A stretch of 64,000 nt of DNA from Liolophura sinensis. Taxonomy: Eukaryota; Mollusca; Polyplacophora; Chitonida; Chitonidae. The stretch spans positions 70,778,984-70,842,983 of the forward strand of contig NC_088300.1 of the NCBI RefSeq assembly GCF_032854445.1. The letters run 5' to 3'. Both the position numbers and the translations under genes were made by a program. A model generated the notes under the pieces. The model had not been told where the DNA came from, ran no database searches, and saw only the letters and a list, made by a program, of their open reading frames with translations. This document shows, in pieces, positions 35,301-50,300 of this stretch (the first letter of the stretch is position 1; each line of letters opens with the position of its first letter).

Positions 35301-38300
35301 AGTTTCATCAGCAAACCTTTTGTTGAAGTATCCTCTTCGATTCCCGGAATTCAGTTTATGGGAGTAATTATGGGAAGTCAAATGAAAACTTTCCAATACA
35401 AGTACACTGACAGAAATACACAATAAAATACATTTTTGATGACACGAGGAGTGAGGAGTGTAGATGGACATAGAAACCTTAATATAATCTTTATAAACAA
35501 GGGTTACAAAGAATGCTCTCTATAGTGGACTTCGTTACAAATTTTATCATCACCAGTTTCAAAACCTACAAACACTGTTATCAGCAACTGACTACATATT
35601 GCTATATGTATTTTCTAGTGGGAAGTTTCCTTCCCACTGATCTCACCTATAGGGATGTTAGTTACTTCAAACCAAAACCTTCATAAACTGTGTCTCTGAG
35701 CTAAGCAAAATTGCTTGACCTGATGTTAGTAAAAACATTTAAATTACTAAAACCTTAACTCAAGACATCACCCATGGTTATCACTTAGTCAGGGGCTTCA
35801 TTAAGTGGTAACGAGCTACTTGTAGCTTGCTACAGTACTTCTGTAGAAAATACAGCAGCTGGCTTCCTCATTTAATTCTCAGTCAAGTAGCTGGCTACTT
35901 TTCTGAATGTAAAACAATTACAATTGAGTTGCCCTACTGTAACAGAAATTTTCTCTGTATACAAATAATAAATTGTCATGTCCCACTTCTACTTACACGG
36001 ACACCTCCAAATTGCTGTCATGTCCCACTGCTACATACATAGACACATCCACATTGCCCTAATGTCCCACTGTTACTTACATGGGCACACCCAGAATGCC
36101 GTCATGTCCCACTGCTGCATACAGACACATCCACATTCCCCTCATGTCCCACTGTTACTTACACGGGCACGCCCAAATTGCCGTCACGTCCCACTGCTAC
36201 TTACATAAACACATCCGCATTGCCCTCATGTCCCAGTGGTACTTACACGGACACACTCAGATTGTCTTCATATCCCACTGTTACTTACACAGATACACCC
36301 AGACTGCCGTCATGTCCCACTGTTACTTACACAGTCACACCCAGATTGCCGTCATGTTCCACTGCTACTTACACGGACACACTCAGATTGCCGTCATATC
36401 CCACTGTTACTTACACAGATACACCCAGACTGCCGTCATGTCCCACGGTTAGTTACACGGACACACCCAGATTGATGTCATGTCCCACTGCTACTTACAC
36501 GGACACACCCATATTGCCGTCATGTCCGACTGCTACTTACACAGACACACCCAGATTGCTGTCATGTCCCACTGTCACTTACACAGACACACCCAGATTG
36601 CCGTCATGTCCGACTGCTATTAACACAGACACACCCAGATTGCCGTCATGTCCCACTGCTATTAACACGGACACATCCAGATTGCCGTCAAGTCCCAATG
36701 ATACTTACACAGACACATCCAGGTTGCCGACCTTCTCCTGAAGCTCAGCCAGCTGGTGTAGCAGAGGGTCATTCTTCTTGATGAGCCCACCACCAGAGCT
36801 TTTCATCTGCTCAAGCTGTCGGATTTCTTCATATGCTGTCTGGAGTTCTACACGCAGGTTTTTCTGTAATTTCTCACTTTTTTCTTTCTCATGTTCCATC
36901 AAATAATCAAAATCAGCTTTTTCTTTACTTAATTGATCAAGCTGTTTCTTGGTTTCAGCCTGTGACAAAATAGAAAAATTTATAAAGCTAATATCATTAT
37001 ATTTATTTACACACTACACAGGTCTTTTAAGTCGCCAGGAACATTGTTATTGATGTTTTCTTTAATTTATTTATTTATTTGATTGGTGTTTTACGCCGTA
37101 CTCAAGAATATTTCACTTATACGACGGCGGCCGGCATTATGGTGGGAGGGAACCGGGCAGAGCCTGAGGGAAACCCACGACCATACGCAGATTGCTGGCA
37201 GACCTTCCCACTTATGGCCAGAAGCCAGTATGAGAGTAGTGAGAGTCGTTGTTCATTGACATTTAGATATAGAAATTTATGTGCATCTTCAGTACAAGCC
37301 TAGTTAATTCTGATGTGCATGATGAATATTTTACACATATCTAAGACGGTGTTATCATGTATTTACAGCCTGAACAGCCATCATGTGAATTAGTCTGTGA
37401 AGCAAACGGCAAAATAAAGAAAAGAGAATATTATGTCCAAGAATGACGGCAGAGTTTTTATCGGACATTCACTAACTTACAGGCTTCAAGATTTAATTTG
37501 TTTGTTTCATAACTGACTGATCAATGACCACACAAATCAGCCAATGCTTCGTTTGTGTTGTTCTCAGGTAATATAAGTGATAATTTTGCCCAGGTATGGA
37601 GTATCGTGATACTATTATATAGCGGCGGTGTACCACGGTACAGACCATATAGTCATATTTAAGGCAATACTCAAGTCTGACCTTCTCAAAATAGAGTATT
37701 GAAAGAATTCAGATGAAAAAGACAAAAGATGCATTGTGATTTGACATTTCGTTCATTTTAAACAATTTTCAAGGAATCTAAGCTCCCTACATTTTCCAGG
37801 TTGAACCCCTAAAATTGGCTTGGAGGGCTCAATCATTAAGTGTGACTCAAAGGATTGTTCAGATAATATGGGATCCATATGATAAGCAAATTTCACTTGG
37901 CCCTTACCAGCTGTTTCTCTAAATCCTTCACATGATCTCTTGATATGGCTAGTTCTTTTCTAGTTTCCATGACAACAGTTTCAGCATCTGTAGCATTTTT
38001 CTGCTGGATCAAAATTTCCTCTTCCAGTTTTTGGCAATTTTTGGAATCAGGAGATAATTTCTGTTTATATAAAAAAGCATGAGATAACAAATCAGTTTGA
38101 AAACTCATTCAACCACTATTGTTGATTGAGTGATTTACCATACAGAAAAATAAGAGCCCCCAGGCTTTGGTACATGTATGTAGAGTAAATATATTAGAAT
38201 TGTTCACTGAAACAATAGCACTGAACCACCAAATTACATATGTATCTCTTTGGTTACTTTGTTTCATGTGGTAATGAAAAAAATCAACAAACTATCCAAT

Positions 38301-41300
38301 ACAAAGTAGGCTACAACAATAAATGAAATCTGGGGGCAGTCAACTTTTCTGCACAAAGTAACTATGCATAACAGTGTATTGTGGGAGAATTCTTACTGAT
38401 ACCTCTAAATATATGAATTAAGTATCAATGAATGCTAAAGTAGTTATTTTTATCGAGTGAACAATAAACAAACAAACAAACAAAAAATATCGAAATTGTT
38501 CTTTCTAAAACCATGTTAACCATAGATCCACGAGAAAAACTATAACAACTTGATGAGATCTTACTATTCGCTTTGCTTTTGGAGTTCGGAATTCTTTCTC
38601 ATAGCGAGTGAATTCCTCCAGCTCTTTGAATTCTTGGTCTTTCTTGTCGAGATGGCAGGTAACTCTTATTAACTGGTCCTCCCTGAAAAAATAAACAGAA
38701 CACATGTCTAAAAAATACTAAACATCCTCAAAATAAAATACATCATGAACTCACATTAGCCAACTAAGAAAAACATATTTGCTAAAAAGATGGGCAGATA
38801 ACTTTCAAGATGTTGAAAGATGATCATTGTATTTGACAGGTGTTGCACACCAAAATATCATCAAAAATATTTCACTCATGGTTTATGGGTTAGGATGCCA
38901 GATTCTGAACATACTCCGCATGGGGATTCTGGCAGGGTTGAAATTGGAATGAAAACCATTACTCACAGACAACTTTAAAGTCTTAGATCATTTTCATCCC
39001 TTGGTCAGTGGCTCTTTCAACTTGAGATGATTTACATGACCTTGATGAATTGCACTGATATATATGAGTGGCATTCATCACATCAGATGAGCAACTTTCA
39101 TCACTTACAGGTGAACAACTTCCATCACTTACAGGTGAACAACTTTCACCAATTGCAGGCAAATAACTTTCATCAGTTACAAATCAGTGACTTTAACAAA
39201 TTACAGACAAATGCTTTTCTCAAGTTGGAAGTTAATTACTTTCATTTACAACTGAATATCTTCACAACTTACAGGTCACTGACTTTCACAACTTACAGGT
39301 CGGAGACTTTCTCTGATAGCTGTAGCACTTCCTGCTGGGCCTCCTGTAGATTTTTCTCCTTAATCTCTCTCTCAAACAACAGCTTCTCACAAATGTTCAT
39401 TGACTGCTCTAGCTGAGATCTCAGGTCCTACATGCAGAAGATTAAAGAAACCATCTAACATACCATGCAGGGCTTAGTATCTACAGTTCCTGATTTCACT
39501 CACGGGGTTTTACATTCATTATTCAATGATATATAAATTCAGAGTTTCATTTCTAAGACAGTTCGAAAAGTCGTGAAAAATTGTCTAGAAAATTTTTCTT
39601 GGCCCCGAACCTGAAAACTAGCGACGATAGTCTGTCTTCACTAATAATGTCTCAGTAGATAGTACTTTCCTTTCACAAATGCGGCTGTTGCTTCAGTTGC
39701 TCAATTGTAATCCTAATTAAGGGTATTCACAAATGGTTCAAAAATATTTGCTACTTTCAAAGTGCAGGAAAAGCAAGTATTTACCTGATTGATGTTCAAC
39801 ATCAAACTGAAAACTCTTTCACCTGTACAACTCTGGACAGCTTTATGTGTGTGCTTAGGATTTAACGTCAGACTTAACAAATTTTCAGTGATATGACGGC
39901 AAAGGAATCCCTACAGGGCTCATACAGCCATATGAAAATGAAATTCAAGGAGTTTTCAAGCAGTTTTTTTGTCATTTTCAAGGCGAGTTTAAACGTACCA
40001 TGGTCTATGCTTATAGTCTATTAGCAAATTATAGACTATAGTCTGAATTATAGATGCTTTAATTTGCATGCATGTATATTGAATAGTATGCTTACTTTTG
40101 CAAGAAATATCTGCCCTTCACCTCTGTAATGTGACACATTCTTTGACCCGGCCTTGGTTCAGTACAAAAAAATGAATGCCATATATCATGTTGCAGGGCT
40201 TCCTCTGGGTCAGTATTTTTTTTAGCCGGTCACTTTAACCACTCATCAGATTTTGTAGTAAATACTATTTTTCTTTAGTCATACTTTCTCAGTGGCCATG
40301 ACTCTTGTAGGTCTTCTGTAATTCATTTTTATCTGCCTTGGTGTAGCCACTAGAATCAGTTTGGTCTCTTCCAGTTATATCTGGAGTTTATCAAACGTTA
40401 CATTTTGAACAATTGCCCTCAAAATAATGGAACAATGCTTGGCAGCATGTTTTGGCTTTTTGAAAAAAAGAAATCAATCCTTTTTTCAACCTACCTGTAG
40501 GATTCTAGTAAAATGTAATTTCCTCTATCAGAAAAATTTATTACGAAATTAATTTGTAAATTCAGTTTATCTAAATCCAACATTATGATCAGTACATTGA
40601 AGTAACAGTCTGACAGAAGAAAACAAGATGGTGTACACATTTATGTAACGGCACATATTCTGAAACATTAAATAACCTTGGAATCAAAATTTCAGTGGAA
40701 GATTAACTAATGAGAATCATGGCATTTACAGGTATCCTTATCATTGCCTATTTGAAAAAAAAATTTCTCTTGATACTTTTTTTTTTTCAACTGGCAATGA
40801 AAGGCATCCCCTAAAATGCCATGATTCTCATTTGTTATTTAACAAAAATGATTTCAAGCGTTATTTAATGTAAGTCAACTTGCAACAATGCTGATTGCAG
40901 ATTTCTGTCAAGCAATCGCAATACAACTTGTTGTTGTTTTGCCGAGATGAGGTTTGAAATGAAAGTAAGTGGATTATTTCCATAAGAAAAATTGAGAAAA
41001 TCTGCTAAAAACCCCAGAAAACTCTCATGGTGCATTTTGTCAAACGCTTGTATTTTTTCTTAAGTAAATAACTTTGTCGCCAAAAACATTCGCATTTTTT
41101 AAAAATTTTATCGCCATTTCAAAAAATTGTTCTAAACTTGCAACAAAGGTGAGTGCCAGCGGAAGCCCTGATTATGGGAAAATATCAGCGAACTCCTGAT
41201 TAACAGGCTCGGCGGTCAGCAGACAATATTTAATCTTGGGACAAACTAAGACTTTTTCAAGGAGTTTCCAAGAGTATTTGTCTTTTTTAAGGACTTTCAA

Positions 41301-44300
41301 GTACTTGAAAATGAAGCTGTATTTTTCAAGCACTTTCAAGGACTGTGCGCACCCTGCCCTAGAGTGCATGTAGGTGTAATGTACCTCCTTGTTGCAAGAC
41401 GGATTTCCATCACTCTTTTATCTAGCGCTGCTTCACTGAGGCGACTTACCAAAGGCAAGTAAGTCATCCCACCCTATTACAAGCTATTACACTGTGATAC
41501 AGATCAACCAGTCGTTGCACAATCCCCTTAATGCTGCATGCCAAGCAAGGAAGCCACAACTTCCTTTTTTAAGGTCTTAGGTGTGATCGCACCCAGGATT
41601 GACTCTGGACCTACCAACCCCGAAGTGGGCGCTCTACCAGCTGAGCCATCGGGGCCGGTTTTACGTGTTGAGGAAACTGTGCCTTTGCTAAACCACTAAC
41701 CCCTGGCAAGCTCAGCAAATCAACAGACAAACAAAGTGATTTCTACAAAGACTGGATTATCACACACCAAATCATTTCTACCACCATCTACAAGACAATC
41801 ACCTCAAATTCTTGCTCCGAATGGTCACTTGGTCTGTAAAATACACAAACAAAAATAATCATACATGTGCATAAAATGAGATTTCAAACATTCATATATG
41901 CACAATATCATTATGCTTTCATTAATATTTCACTGAGATGGGTAAATGTATCTTAATACTATTAATCACTGAAAACTGTAGTATGTGAGGCTTGTTGTGT
42001 GATATAGGCAATCACCCAGGAAGCTCAATTATGCAGGAAGCTTTGTGTGATGGGACAATCATGCAAGAAGCTTGTGTTTATGGGAGAAATCATGCGGGAA
42101 GCCTGAAGTATGGTGGGGGTAATCATTTAGGGAACTGGTTGTGTGATGGCAAATCATCCAGGAAGCTTGTTGTGTTTATGGGAGCGATCATTCAGGAAGC
42201 TGGTTGTGAGATGGGAGCAATCATCCAGGGAGCTGGTTGTGTGATGGGAGCAATCATCCAGAGAGCTGGTTGTGTGATGGGAGCAATCATCCAGGGGGCT
42301 GGTTGTGTGATTGGAGTAATCATCCAGGAAGCTTGTTTTGTTTATGGGAGAAATCATGCAAGAAGCCTGTTGTGTGATGTGAGCAATCATCCAGGGAGCT
42401 GGTTGTGTGATTGGAGTAATCATCCAGGAAGCTTGTTTTGTTTATGGGGACAATTATGCAAGAAGCATGTTGTGTTTATGGGAGCAATCATCCAGAGAGC
42501 TGGTTGTGTGATGAAAATCATCTAGGAAGCTTTCTGTGTTTATGGGAGCAATCATGCAGGAAACTGGCTGTGTGATGGAAGCAATCACCCAGGAAGCTAG
42601 TCAGAGTTGGCTTTTCGAGTAATTAGTGCCTAGAATCCTATTAAAACTTACAGGTTTAAGAGAAAGGGATCTGTCTGACAGCACACTTCAGCTGTCACCG
42701 TCACTGGTACAGGAAAAGAACTGGTAATAAACTCCTCTTTCTCACTCTCTTCAGGAATAGAAAGCAAGTTGTGAGTCTTTTCGCTGTTTTCTGCCCACTC
42801 TGCCAGGAAATCAACACTACTGGTATTGCCAAAATTTGGTCGGCTCCAGTTCAGTTTATCTAAATGGTAAAGAAAGCAAAGTCATTATACTTTGAAAATG
42901 TATGTGCCATTACACACAAGCATTAAAGATGAAGTGTTTAAACTACTCTCTAAATACCAGTTACACCCTGGATATATAATTCTGGTATAAATGATATATT
43001 TATCTTATTCTAGATTTACACTTTACTCCACATTTTCCCACTCAAGGATGAGTTAACCCCTAAACAAGAGAAAATCCTTCATCTTGATTCAACATTTATT
43101 TTCGCCATCCACGTATGCTGATCTGATCAGTGAAACTAGAGGTTTCTTATCTCACTCCAGTCTAAACCCCAGCAAACAGCTCATAAGTGCTTGTAGATCA
43201 GAATTTTTAGAATTTATTAAAATGCTTTATTTTGTTGATCTTTTTGTAATGACAGATGTTCAGCCATAATTCAGTTCAAGTTCCTAAGTTTTAACTATTT
43301 TGTACCAGAAAGAATTTTGATTTCAGTTGAAAGGCCATGGATACATACCAAAGCTGTTGTCAGTTCCTCGCTGTGACACCAAAGGGGGTAGTCTGAACCC
43401 TACTGAGGGACCTGGACACCAAGTCTCACGGCGCATTTTTTTCTGCCAATAAAAAACATTTGCATATATACATGGTGATTGGTGAATTTCTAAAGCTGTT
43501 CCACAAGTTGTTATATTATTTAGCCGTCTAGATTCCAAGGTCTTTTGGCACTGGTTTTGGTGGAAAAACAGCTTAATCTTAGATTTACACACCAACTATA
43601 CATTCTACAAAGCAGTCACAAATTGCACCTGGCGTAATTTCTGTGACAACATACAGTGAAGAGATACGTCAGCATGGTAAATGTGCTTGAGGCAGCATTG
43701 TGACAGCTTAGTAGAATAGGCCCCAGACGATGGATGTAACTTATCAACTTATCAAGACTAATCAAGCAGTTTACTTACAGTAGGCACTGGGCAGTCTTCT
43801 GGGCTGGGTAAAGTGGACACACAGAACAGCTTCTTGAGCTTATCAAGCTGTTCACGATGCTGTTTTTCCTTCTCTTCAAGTTGCAGGCGGAGCTCACTGT
43901 CCACAGAAGACTGGGTTGGTGCTTCTTGCTGGAGGAAAGTCAGGGAATCAATGAGCATGGTTTTAAGAGGTCATACAGTATTGTACATAGTTTGCACCAT
44001 ATTCAAGAATATTTCACTTATGTGATGGTGGCCAGCATTATAGTGGGAAAAAACCATGCAGAACTTTGGGAAACCCACGACCATCGCAGACGAAGCCAGC
44101 ATGACTTGACTTGAACTCATAGCGACCATATTGGTAAGAGGCTTTTCGGTGACAGCGCTGTGCAAGCGTACTAACCACAAGACCACTGAAGCCCAGCATA
44201 AAAATGTAACAACATGTACAAATTTTTACTGGAAACATTAAAAAATTACAAAATATGTATCATGCACATCAAAATATCTCAGAAAAATGAAAACTTCTCT

Positions 44301-47300
44301 TCAGTGGAAAACACATGCAGGTAAATGTATTAAATTTGTAGCACATAATGAAACAGAACCTCATACAGTAAGGAAACGCCGCAGATTTTTGACCATCAGA
44401 GTATTTTATCTTCAGGGCACAGCTGTCACTCACCACAGCCAGCTGTTTCTTCAGTCTGTCAATCTCTTTCTTGTAACGTTTGATTAGGGCAGCATCTGAC
44501 AACACCTCATTAACCAATGGCTTGTTCTTGATCACCTTTGCCCTGGAAGCAAACTGTTCCCCAAAACATACAAAATTATATATATATACATACACATATA
44601 TGGGGCCACTTAACTTAACGCAATCATTACGAAGATGGAGATCTGTGATCATCAGAACATACAATCAAAAGTTACAATCAACTGCACCCTACAGTTAATA
44701 GTTACAATCACCTCAAAATTAATGTAAAGTACAAATACTTTATAGTTTATAGTAATTTGTGTCACAGTTTGCTAGAATGTGCAATTTAAATGTTATGAGA
44801 TAATATGTTGTTGTTGTTCTTAGCTTCTGAATCATTATGACGTAAAACTGTTTTGGAAACAAGGCAAGAATAATTCACAATGGGTACACTGTCCATTTAT
44901 ACAGCAGTGTCATTGGAGCAAATTACAAGAAAACATCTCTCCACTTCTGCCGCTTTCCTAACAAGTCAAAGATAAGCCAGTAGGAGCTTCAGCAAACATA
45001 CATACACCACGTGCATACATTCTCATTTGTTGGCAACACAAATGTGAATGTTGTTCCATTGAGAACAATTACTTGCAAGCCTTTCCTGCCTGCTTCACCT
45101 ACCCTAAGGGTGGAGTGTGTCTCCTCCAGGGACGCAGGGGTGGCTGTGCATATGATGGCGGTCTTTGAGTTACCCCCCAATGCATTCTGTAAGATCCTAG
45201 TCAGCTTAGAATCTCGATAGTTGATAAAATCCTGCCCTCTGTAACAAACAGTGCATACAAGAATGAGTGGGAGAGAGTATGGAAAACGTCATGCTGGGTT
45301 ACAGAATTATCTGTGCACAGGCTTTGACTTTCCACTGAAATTCATCAAAATAACAACATTAAGTCTGTTATGCATGTATGTATGTATGTATATATGTATG
45401 TGTGCTTGGGCTTTTACCTTGTGTATAACAGTTTGTCTGTCACAAGGAGTAACTAGGTGTATGTACATGTACATATACTGTTCCCACTTGTGGCAGAGCG
45501 AGTCCATGCTGCCAAAGTGCTGCCCCCACTGAAGTATCATGTCGAAGACACCAGGCATCACATGACAAACCCAACCAGTCACACTATACCTATACCAAGC
45601 CAACCTGCCATGTTTCCTTGCTCTAGCCTCTCAGTGCTGAACGTCAAGTGAGGCAGCAAGAGGTACTGTTTTTGAAGAATTTGGTATGACCCAACGCTCT
45701 AACCAGTTGGCCACCATATTGGTTATGTCGGTTTGTGCTTCAACTAAGACTGCAGCAAATGCATGGTTAGACTTTGTCCAAACCTGTTCAAACTTTTGCT
45801 GCCATCAGGCTGCTATGAAGCCAGCATGGATCTGCCTCCATATGGAAGACAAGGAGTTGATACAAACAGATATACAAACAGCGTATATCGCGGGGGGTTT
45901 CAAGCCACTTTATCGTTGTGGTAACCATGACGAGAAGTCTCTTATGGTCACTTACGGAGTTTTTAGATTTATATGCATGCATTGGATTACAAAATTTCCT
46001 TTCCTAATGGAAAATAGTATTTAATGTAGATTAGAAATAGCCTATCACCCTGCATCATTATCACAAGTTTTTATCACAATTAGCTGTAAATATCAACGGT
46101 TGCATAATTTGTTACCTAACAACCAAAAGCCCTTCCACTTTAAATATCTATAAATACAGGTCTATGATGTCAAACAGGGTATAAATTAACTGTATCAAGT
46201 ATATCTTAGATAATTTGTAATAATGATCAATAATCAGTAAATGCTTTCTTTGTCTGTTTGTTTGTTTGTGCAGTCACTACTTAAATCCAGTTACATTATT
46301 TCCCACACATCTGTAGCAGAATGTGGTGGGAGTGCCATGAATCTCTTCCAGACAGCCACTACAACCGATTCACAACTGACTTGGTTAATGGCTCTCTTCA
46401 GGAAAGACATTGAACTTGATCAAATCATTCAAAATGGTCAACAAGTGGCAAAAAACGCTGGATAGACGTTTTGAATGAATAAGGAAACTCCAGCAGTAGC
46501 AGTTCGGAAGATTCATGTACAGTTACCTAAATATCAGTGATATTTCTTTGGATGAAGAAACTGATTTAAGACTGAGTTACAGACATGTACAGTAAATGCC
46601 TTATGAGTTGTACCTCATAAATGTTGAAGTGTTATGTTCATTTACCCTATGAGGTGTTTAATACAAAAAAAAAAGAGATTTAAATGGATTTAATATTGAG
46701 TTTTACGTATTTGAAATACTATACAGGAAGAACAATTGAGTTTTTGATACACTGAAGACAAAAAAATATTGAGTTTTCTGATTCAATTTATATACATATA
46801 TATACATATATATATATACATACATATATATATACATGTAAAACTTGAAATTCACCAGGCTTTATTAGGGGGTATATTTTGGTATTTTGCAAACTCACTC
46901 ACCCTGGCCCTTCACTCAGTTTGCTGATCACATTGGACAAACAGAAGAGACTCCTGTTTATGGCACATCCCTCCTTAAGTCTTTCCCCAGAATTTTCGCC
47001 AGCCTTCTCAGAGCCCGCCAGGTCTACAAAGTTCTGTGAAGGAAAACATTGGTTTAACTGTTTCTTATTGTTTTCAACACCATTTCAACCCAAGGTCACC
47101 ACAAATGTTCATTTTATGACCATTATCTTCTTGAATCTCTAAATCTACTTAGTTTGTATGAAACAAACATTTCTGTTTTTTTTCTTCTTTTTTTAAACAA
47201 ATTCTTGAACAAAAATGCCTACTGTTTTCAAAATGAAAATGTTGCTCTTAAAGCAACCACACTAAATTTAATTGGCTTCAAGGCAACATAATCACAGGTT

Positions 47301-50300
47301 TCCTTTCAACAAAGTACACATCAGCTGTAATACCAATCTTATTCAACCATACATTATGAAGAAATGAATCCTCAGTCTTCACTTCCATGCCAAGCCTGAA
47401 TCTTAACATGAATTCCCAAAGTATCGATGTGCAATACATGGTCCACTATTAGTTCCATTTCAAATGATGGAATACCAGTTACCTTGTTTTGAGCATCTTG
47501 AAACTGTACATGGAGACTTTCAAAAATGAAAGAATGCAGCTTACAGTAGTTTTACTGTCATATTGCATATGATGACAAAACTTTATTTAATGGCTGAAAT
47601 CTACCCAGGGCAGACACATAACACCACAGAGAATGTTCTTTGGGGTAATTTCAACAGGCTACTTTGAAACAATTGTTGGCTTTAATAAGACTGCATGTTC
47701 CTTGCTTTAAACCAGGACATTTTTATCTCTCCACCTACCAGATGGGAGACCATAACAGCCTCTTCTCCGGAGCGCTGAAAGTCATCAATTCTTTCACGAC
47801 TCTCTATAACCTTAAAGAAAACACAGGAATGTCAGGCAAAAGGCATAAAAAGGGAAAGACATAGCTTTTCACTTGTTACAGCTTACTGATCTGTTTTCTT
47901 CTCATTGTAACAGTTCTAGCAGCGCAAAGTGTAGTTTGTAATGGAATTAAAGCAGAGAAAGTTTCAAAACTGCAGAACACAAACGACCGACACACTGAAC
48001 ATATTTATTATGGAAGTGGGGAAGGCCCCTTCTGTCTTGAAAATACATCTTGTACATTAATTTATCTATACAGAATCAGATACTTCCATATTTTCACATA
48101 CAGATAACATGATATACCGGTGTGATTATAACAGAGGATATAAATAGTATGCTTTACAAACTAATTACCATTTTATAGATACAGTGTGATCTTGAACTCT
48201 TCTCATTTTGCGTGGTCTCTCCAACACGTTTTCTGGCTGTGAAATAAGATGAAAATGCAAATACAGCTGAGGAGTACGCTTAGAAACATAATTATTTATT
48301 TGTTTTGTGTTTAATGTCATGCTCAAGAATGTTCCATAGATATGGAGGAAACCAAAGCAGTCAGGGTTATAAGTGAAAGAAACCACAGCCTGTGTCTCTA
48401 TTACTGAGAAAAGTAACAGCCATACTAACTTAGTAAATTTCAGGTTTTTTACAAAGCAACACACATTCCCTAAGAAGCAGAACATATCGCAAATTTTAAC
48501 CTGTGGATTTATTATTTATCTCAGAAAAATATTTTGCCATAAAGATATTTTAGCATTGTGCAAATATCAGAATCTTTATTCCTTTAGGTAGGTCACAATG
48601 AAAACAAGAGAAAAGAACTTACCATTCCCTTCTTTTAGAATGTCTAAAGCATTTTCAGAGCAGGTCAAAATTCTCTCGGTAAGGTTGGGAACTGTGGGCT
48701 GGGAATTCTGAAGAGACAGAAAGAGAAATCATCAGAAGAATAATAAGGCCTGCAAGGGTTCACACAGATTAACCTAATGTAGTAACTTCACATATATTTT
48801 TCAGCAGTTTCATGTTGTTTCTTCAGAATTTTGTCATTTTGCAGCAGTTTTCATACGTCGCTATGTAATGTTACATAGTTGAGCTAGGAAAACATCACCA
48901 TGTCCTCACCGCAATAAGCCAATCAAACCTAGGCAACTTCACAACAATTACTGTCAAATTCTCGCTATGCTGGAGAATCAATCTTTTCTCACAGTTTACT
49001 ATGCCATAAAGTTTAAGCCAAAAATTTACCTGGTCAAGCTGAATTTTAAGATTTTTTTCTTCAGGTGAAAGCAGATCTGATATTTTCTCATTGTAGATCT
49101 CCAGATAGGAGGCTCTCAACAGGAACTCTCGCTCAGGGGTCTAGAAAACAACAACCACCATAGCCACAAAAATGCACATTACTGGCAAAGAAAATAATAA
49201 CTTACCACAAGTTATATGCAATTCTTTAGAACAGAAATTATTTTTCCAATAATGTTCAAATTTCACATACTTAACAGTTTAACCTTATAAATTCAAGGTG
49301 TGCATACAATACACCATTGGGTCTCTGCATAAGAAAGTCAATTATACAAGATTATGTATATGTTATTTGAAGCATATATTCATGACAATTGTTTGTACTT
49401 TATTAATAAGAACTCAGGTTAGCTTGTTGATATAGGTAATATGGAAACAAATACTAAACATATATGCATGTTTATTTAGATAAATTTTTTGTAGTCACAG
49501 GAAACACTGATAACTTCTCACACTGCAATTTTTTTTTATATTCTACGTATCACTTACATTTTGAATTGCATCAAAGACAGCATCAATGGCAAAGGGGATT
49601 ATCCCTGGCTGCAGTTTAGACCCCACCATGGTGAAAGTCTTCCCAGATGAGGTCTGACCATAAGCAAATACTGTGCCTGGAATAGCAAAGATACAGCTTG
49701 GCATCAAAAATTAAAATTTCACACATTTGTTTAAGCAAAGAGGAATCAAGCTGGGCTTAAGATTAATATGTGTGTATTGTAATTTTTAGACCTAATTTGG
49801 GCCTATCTAAACTGAAAAAAAACCCTTAAAAACTGTCAGGCACCAGGATCATGGAGCAATCTTAGACCAATTAAGCCAAAATTTTAATAATTAAATTTGG
49901 TATGTTCCTTGCCACTATTTCAGCCGAAATTTGCTGTGCAATAACATAGCCAAAATTTACATTGTCAAGCAATATTTCGACCTTGTTACATTACAAAAAA
50001 CAATTTTAAAGTGATTTAAAATTTTGTCTTCAGTCTAAGATCGCTGGTTGGTTTGGGCGCTTGGCATTTTGGGCACAGACTCATTGAAAGAGTGTAATCT
50101 TCAGATCTGCAGAAAAATTATGAAGTTCTAGAACATACATGTGCTTAACAAAGATTTCTAAACACATGATACATTTGACAACCCCAACCCCAAAGAAACG
50201 TTATTTCCAAAGCATGTTACCATGGAAACCAGCCATGGCGCTGGACACAATAGGTGCCACAATCTCTCCATAGAGGTCATTGGTCGTGTCACACTCATCA

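Larger units (their letters stand above)
39845..41656 (-). mobile_element. SINE family 2 split by a DNA transposon
   Basis: The head and most of the body lie at 41357-41656 (tRNA-like GGCTCAGCTGGTAGAGC at about 41649-41633). The rest lies at 39845-39913. The two halves join at the same point as the intact copy at 10.5 kb ('gaatcc|cta|gagtgcatg'). The interruption is 39914-41356, flanked by CCCTA on both sides. Confidence 0.8.

Noticed and set aside
35978-36741. Several overlapping open frames of 76-187 codons with [13 protein letters not shown]-like repeats
   Set aside because: They are produced by the 42-bp intronic minisatellite; the period is a multiple of three.
41992-42525. 177-codon open frame of [11 protein letters not shown]-like repeats
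   Set aside because: It is produced by the 33-bp minisatellite in a kinesin intron.
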